NCBI GenBank assembly: GCA_934486825.1 | Contig: CAKSQF010000025.1 | Location: forward strand, 1-27,838 | DNA length: 27,838 nt | Direction of reading: 5' to 3' | Source: an uncultured Eubacteriales bacterium | Lineage (GTDB): Bacteria > Bacillota > Clostridia > Oscillospirales > CAG-272 | Shown: positions 25,140 to 27,838 of the stretch, in pieces | How positions within the stretch are numbered: the stretch's first letter is position 1 | Layout of the letters: each line of letters starts with the position of its first letter | Translations under genes and position numbers: made by a program | The notes under the pieces: generated by a model | The model's database searches: none | Seen by the model: the letters and a program-made list of their open reading frames with translations, nothing else | What the model was told of the DNA's origin: nothing

Positions 25140-25190
25140 GTGATGACAAATCTTTTTTGGCAATATTCAATCCGCAACAGGTAACAGATG

Positions 25191-25219
25191 TAGAGCGGGA
25201 GACAATAGCCCCCGCTCTA
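25191..25219. terminator. Hairpin downstream of spoIIIAH (possible terminator)
   Basis: TAGAGCGGG (25191-25199) pairs with CCCGCTCTA (25211-25219). It lies just after the end of the spoIIIA operon, but the T-rich flank is on the plus-strand side, so for the minus-strand transcript it lacks the usual U-tail. Confidence 0.5.
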
Positions 25220-25225
25220 TGCTTT

Positions 25226-25855
25226 TTATTTGCTCTTTTTCTCGATTATTTTTATATTCTCCGGCTTAATTCCCGACTGCTCATAAACAATACTTACTAT
25301 CTGCGACACCTGGCTGTCAATGAGTCCGTCTGACAGAACAATTATACTTGCGCCCTTATCATCGATAACCGCAACACATTCTTCAAATCCTTTTGATTTG
25401 ACAAGAGTTTCAATATTTGCTTCCTGCTCTATTTGTGCGGAAAGTTTTGTTATTGAATTATATGCTTCCTGTTTTGCTTCATCGGTTGCATCCTTCGATG
25501 ATGTTATCTGATAAAGAACTTCAAGTGCTTCGTCGCGTGCACGTGTCCTGTCTATTTGAGCCATTGCAAAATAACTGTCCGATTCGCTTGTGTTTCCGGA
25601 GGGTTTGTTTTGACTGTTATCTGTTTTGCCGCTTGTTTCTCCCTGGTTGTAATTTTTGGAGTCGTAGTCTTTATTTTTATCTGCATCGGCAAACAGGAAC
25701 CAGTTAAGCCAAACAGCACCTCCTATGAGGAGCACCGAGCCTATGATAATAATATTTCTGCCGATATTGTTTTTAAACGAATTTATAAATTTGCCAAACC
25801 CTTTTTTATATACTTCGGGAAGTTTTGTTTTACTTTCGGTTTTAATAATTTTCAT
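25226..25855 (-). CDS. spoIIIAH: Stage III sporulation protein AH (SpoIIIAH)
   Basis: 209 aa. Cytoplasmic N-terminus, one membrane helix (about 34-55), a low-complexity Ser/Asn/Lys linker (60-90), then the conserved SYFAMAQIDRTRARDEALEVL and a ring-building-motif domain at the C-terminus. In Bacillus it is made in the mother cell and joins SpoIIQ of the forespore to form the feeding-tube channel across the two membranes. GGAGGA upstream (minus strand) is a strong ribosome site. It is separated from spoIIIAG by 72 nt, the widest gap in the operon. Intact. Confidence 0.92.
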   Translation of the reverse strand: MKIIKTESKTKLPEVYKKGFGKFINSFKNNIGRNIIIIGSVLLIGGAVWLNWFLFADADKNKDYDSKNYNQGETSGKTDNSQNKPSGNTSESDSYFAMAQIDRTRARDEALEVLYQITSSKDATDEAKQEAYNSITKLSAQIEQEANIETLVKSKGFEECVAVIDDKGASIIVLSDGLIDSQVSQIVSIVYEQSGIKPENIKIIEKKSK

Positions 25856-25886
25856 GGTTTGATTCCTCCAGTATTTATATGTTTCA

Positions 25887-25915
25887 TATCTATGCGGGAC
25901 TTTTTTTAAATATAC
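25887..25915 (-). promoter_or_regulatory. Weak candidate sigma-E promoter before spoIIIAH
   Basis: On the minus strand GTATATT (25909-25915) and CATAGATA (25887-25894) are 14 nt apart, partly matching a sigma-E consensus (KMATATT / CATACANT). Suggestive only. Confidence 0.2.
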
Positions 25916-25927
25916 GTTTGAACAGCA

Positions 25928-26419
25928 TTAACTTCCCACAAATATATGTGCTGTGGGAATATTCAGTAATGATGACAGCATTGATATGATCTTTTTCTGT
26001 GTTGTAGGATCATCACCGTTTGAGCAGATCACCGCTACACCGCGTACGGTTGGTGCTGTTTCGGACAAGATCAATCCTGATTGTTCACCGTTTTCGGCAC
26101 GTATAAGGGTGTAACTCCCGTTACGCTCCGCCATATCTGATTTGTATGAATTCTCAATGACTACCATAACAGATACCGATGAACTGCCGGATATTTTTGA
26201 TATCATTTCCGTAAGACGTTTTTCCAGAGTATCCTCATATTCGCTGAATGAAAATTTCTGCTCATTCTTTGATGTACCGTCCGAATTTGATGTGTTTCCC
26301 TGCTTCGGGTTATCCGATTGCCTACCTGAAATTACTATCAGAATTATTCCGACGGTAAGAGCAAGCATTATGTATGAAATCCCTTTTATTCTCAGGATCT
26401 TCTTGAGAAAATCTTTCAT
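25928..26419 (-). CDS. spoIIIAG: Stage III sporulation protein AG (SpoIIIAG)
   Basis: 163 aa from the ATG at 26419, chosen because GAAGGGTG lies just before it; an earlier in-frame start would sit within spoIIIAF. One membrane helix (about 13-31), a polar Ser/Asn/Gln linker, then a ring-building-motif domain (about 60-163) with the family pattern YEDTLEKRLTEMISKISG, SVMVVIENS and TVRGVAVICSNGDDP. In Bacillus SpoIIIAG forms a large ring in the mother-cell membrane. Its start is 4 nt after the spoIIIAF stop, so translation is coupled. Intact. Confidence 0.92.
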   Translation of the reverse strand: MKDFLKKILRIKGISYIMLALTVGIILIVISGRQSDNPKQGNTSNSDGTSKNEQKFSFSEYEDTLEKRLTEMISKISGSSSVSVMVVIENSYKSDMAERNGSYTLIRAENGEQSGLILSETAPTVRGVAVICSNGDDPTTQKKIISMLSSLLNIPTAHIFVGS

Positions 26420-26423
26420 TTCT

Positions 26424-26906
26424 TCACCCTTCTTTATATTCTGTTTCAACATCCGGACATCCGTACTTTGACGAAATATATTCCGAACATTTATCGCAAT
26501 TTATTTCGCATTTTACAATGATTTTTATTGATTTAATTTTAATTGATGAACTTTTTTCCGAATCCATATTAACCGACACATCGATGAGTGCGGGCTCTAT
26601 ATCATATTTTTCGGAAATGTCATTTGAAATGTTGTTTTCGGCAGTTTTTCTGAATTCGGTAATCAGTCCCGATATATTCGAGTTGTCTGTGATGACATCG
26701 GTTTGAGGGGGAGAAACAATAAAATCAATGCTTTCATTCAATATTCCGAAAAATGAGGTAATCGGAGATATTAAAGTCGAAAGCAAAATCATGGAGATAA
26801 TGTTTTTTAAATATTTTTCATATTTTGCAGGAACCAGTGAGGAAATAAATGCACCTGCTGCCGATATCGAGATAATTATGATCATCGAAGCCGATAGAGA
26901 TTTCAT
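26424..26906 (-). CDS. spoIIIAF: Stage III sporulation protein AF (SpoIIIAF)
   Basis: 160 aa: two N-terminal membrane helices (about 5-25 and 34-57) with the family motif PAKYEKYLKNIISMILLSTLISP between and within them, then a soluble domain (about 80-155) ending in a Cys-containing CDKCSEYISSKYGCPD. The member sits between AE and AG as in all known spoIIIA operons. GGGAGGTG precedes the ATG on the minus strand. Its TGA stop lies within the ribosome site of spoIIIAG. Intact. Confidence 0.88.
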   Translation of the reverse strand: MKSLSASMIIIISISAAGAFISSLVPAKYEKYLKNIISMILLSTLISPITSFFGILNESIDFIVSPPQTDVITDNSNISGLITEFRKTAENNISNDISEKYDIEPALIDVSVNMDSEKSSSIKIKSIKIIVKCEINCDKCSEYISSKYGCPDVETEYKEG

Positions 26907-26923
26907 GTGACACCTCCCGATTC

Positions 26924-27540
26924 TTATATTGATACCGCGGCAGTTGTTTTTACAAAGACTGTAAGACAGTATATATATGTTATATCAAGAATCACAATTA
27001 TTGCCATCATTTGATTTATCAATCTGACCGAATCGTTAATCAGGTCATTGAGCGGCGCATCGCCAAACATTTTGGATAAAGCTCCAGAAACGGAAAGCGC
27101 AAACTTTGATAAAAGCATGCTTAAAAGAGGCGAAAGCGAGGTGAGCAATATTATAATAATTGCACCGCCACCGGTTGCCGAACGAATCAGAGACAGTCCC
27201 GATGACAGGGTTTTGACAGATTCGCTTACCATACCGCCGATTACGGGAATCGATTGCGATGCGGCAAATTTCACTGTGCGCATGGATACACTGTCGGATG
27301 CGGCTGAAATGCTTGTCTGAAAGGACATGATTACCGAAATAACAGTCATTATAAATACAATAAGCCATGTAGTAAAATTTTGCAGGAAAGATACAAACGG
27401 TTTTATTGTCAGTCCCTTGTCAAATGATGAAACAAGTGTGATTGCCATGCTTATTTCGAAAATAGGGAAAATCAAATAAACTGTTGCTTTTTCGACTATT
27501 GTCAGGAGGACAGCTATACAATCCTTCCTCGCGAAGAATT
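26924..27540 (-). pseudogene. spoIIIAE: spoIIIAE, C-terminal half only (N-terminus missing)
   Basis: About 195-205 codons homologous to the C-terminal half of SpoIIIAE, a polytopic protein of ~380-400 aa: TVYLIFPIFEISMAITLVSS, SVSMRTVKFAASQSIPVIGGM, GGGAIIIILLTSLSPLLSMLL and the final helices. Several membrane helices are visible. The signal-peptide-bearing N-terminal half is absent: reading upstream the frame runs into the start of spoIIIAB in another frame, and the first possible ATG (27571) has no ribosome site and encodes unrelated residues. The left limit of true AE homology is estimated at 27500-27540. A real deletion or an assembly mis-join would both give this picture. Confidence 0.75.
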
Positions 27541-27758
27541 GCGGTGAAACCGTTTTTTTCAAACAAATCATTTTCGAATGACTGATATATTTCTGATGTC
27601 GAAGATTTGAAATATCCGATTCTTTGACGTATGTATCTTATAAGAAATATCAGTGCTTCGTTATTTTTAAGTCTTTTACCTTCATTACCGGCAAGTCCGA
27701 ACCCAACAGCGGTACAGGCAATAAAAATTGCAAATAAACCTATATATTTTATTGACAT
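27420..27758 (-). pseudogene. spoIIIAB: spoIIIAB, N-terminal half only, running out of frame into spoIIIAE
   Basis: ATG 27758 with GAGGAG 5 nt upstream. The first ~80 residues match SpoIIIAB: a membrane helix MSIKYIGLFAIFIACTAVGF, then EALIFLIRYIRQRIGYFKSS, the helical region of this ~170-aa protein. After about FTAILREEG the sequence (LYSCPPDNSRKSNS and on) is the spoIIIAE DNA read in the wrong frame, ending at 27420. So AB loses its C-terminal half, and spoIIIAC and spoIIIAD, which should follow, are missing. Confidence 0.75.
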
Positions 27759-27789
27759 GATACTCCTCGTATAATAAATATAGTAGTTT

Positions 27790-27837
27790 TTAGAGTTCCT
27801 CTCCAAGAACTATGGTATAATTGTTTAGATGCTGTGG
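27790..27837 (-). CDS. 3' end of an upstream gene, presumably spoIIIAA (partial)
   Basis: On the minus strand one frame reads to the window edge and ends HLNNYTIVLGEEL then stop (27790-27792), 31 nt before spoIIIAB. By operon order this should be the C-terminus of the SpoIIIAA ATPase, but fifteen residues are too few to prove it. Confidence 0.35.
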   Translation of the reverse strand, partial: PQHLNNYTIVLGEEL

Positions 27838-27838
27838 A

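Noticed and set aside
27420..27806. A novel 128-aa protein at the right end
   Set aside because: Its middle is the start of SpoIIIAB and its tail is spoIIIAE read out of frame, so it is a product of the junction.
1..27838. CRISPR arrays, insertion sequences, prophage genes, tRNAs
   Set aside because: None seen on reading either strand; repeats found are short hairpins or one 11-bp duplication.

Overview
The window looks like one stretch of a low-GC Firmicutes (Clostridia) chromosome, probably from a gut-type, ancestrally spore-forming member (Oscillospirales/Ruminococcaceae-like). That placement is inferred from the spoIIIA genes, a SpoIID-family protein, a DUF1836 regulator, paired GluRS/GlnRS genes, AT-rich intergenic DNA with strong sigma-A promoters, and consensus Shine-Dalgarno sites. 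There are no IS elements, phage genes, CRISPR arrays or tRNAs. The left edge lies in the 3' end of a 5S rRNA gene and the right edge lies in the spoIIIA operon, so the window may be a contig that stops at an rRNA operon.

Layout. (1) 1-75: the 5S rRNA tail and its terminator. (2) 136-3758: a consensus promoter drives a tightly packed operon of GtrA flippase, GtrB-like GT2 glycosyltransferase, GT-C-type membrane glycosyltransferase and methylglyoxal synthase, ended by an intrinsic terminator. (3) 3882-14513: a long housekeeping operon, ligA-obg-prfA-tsaC-parC-(SpoIID/SPOR)-(DEDDh exonuclease/BRCT), with gaps of 1 to 46 nt; it converges on fba (class II aldolase, minus strand) across a bidirectional terminator. 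(4) 15520-18001: a MATE transporter and a Gfo/Idh/MocA oxidoreductase, followed by a perfect long palindrome. (5) 18056-21540: gltX and glnS under one promoter. (6) 21547-23606: a DUF1836 regulator divergent from a GH125 alpha-mannosidase, the two promoters separated by a dyad; GH125 converges on guaB. (7) 23612-27838, minus strand: guaB, then the 3' part of the spoIIIA operon (AH, AG, AF intact; AE and AB truncated).

Functionally most of the window is core: DNA replication and repair, translation and tRNA modification, glycolysis, and GMP synthesis. The first operon probably adds a lipid-linked sugar to an envelope glycan. The SpoIID/SPOR protein and the spoIIIA genes are the spore-development part.

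The most unusual observation is at 27420-27758. The start of spoIIIAB runs out of frame straight into the C-terminal half of spoIIIAE, so the rest of AB, all of AC and AD, and the first half of AE (roughly 1.4 kb by family lengths) are missing. This is either a real deletion that should disable the SpoIIIA channel or an assembly mis-join. Other leads are the exonuclease-BRCT fusion, the SpoIID protein with an inserted SPOR domain, the DUF1836/GH125 divergon with its dyad, and the palindrome at 17966-18001. No clearly new multi-gene system is evident; most of the window is ordinary housekeeping.
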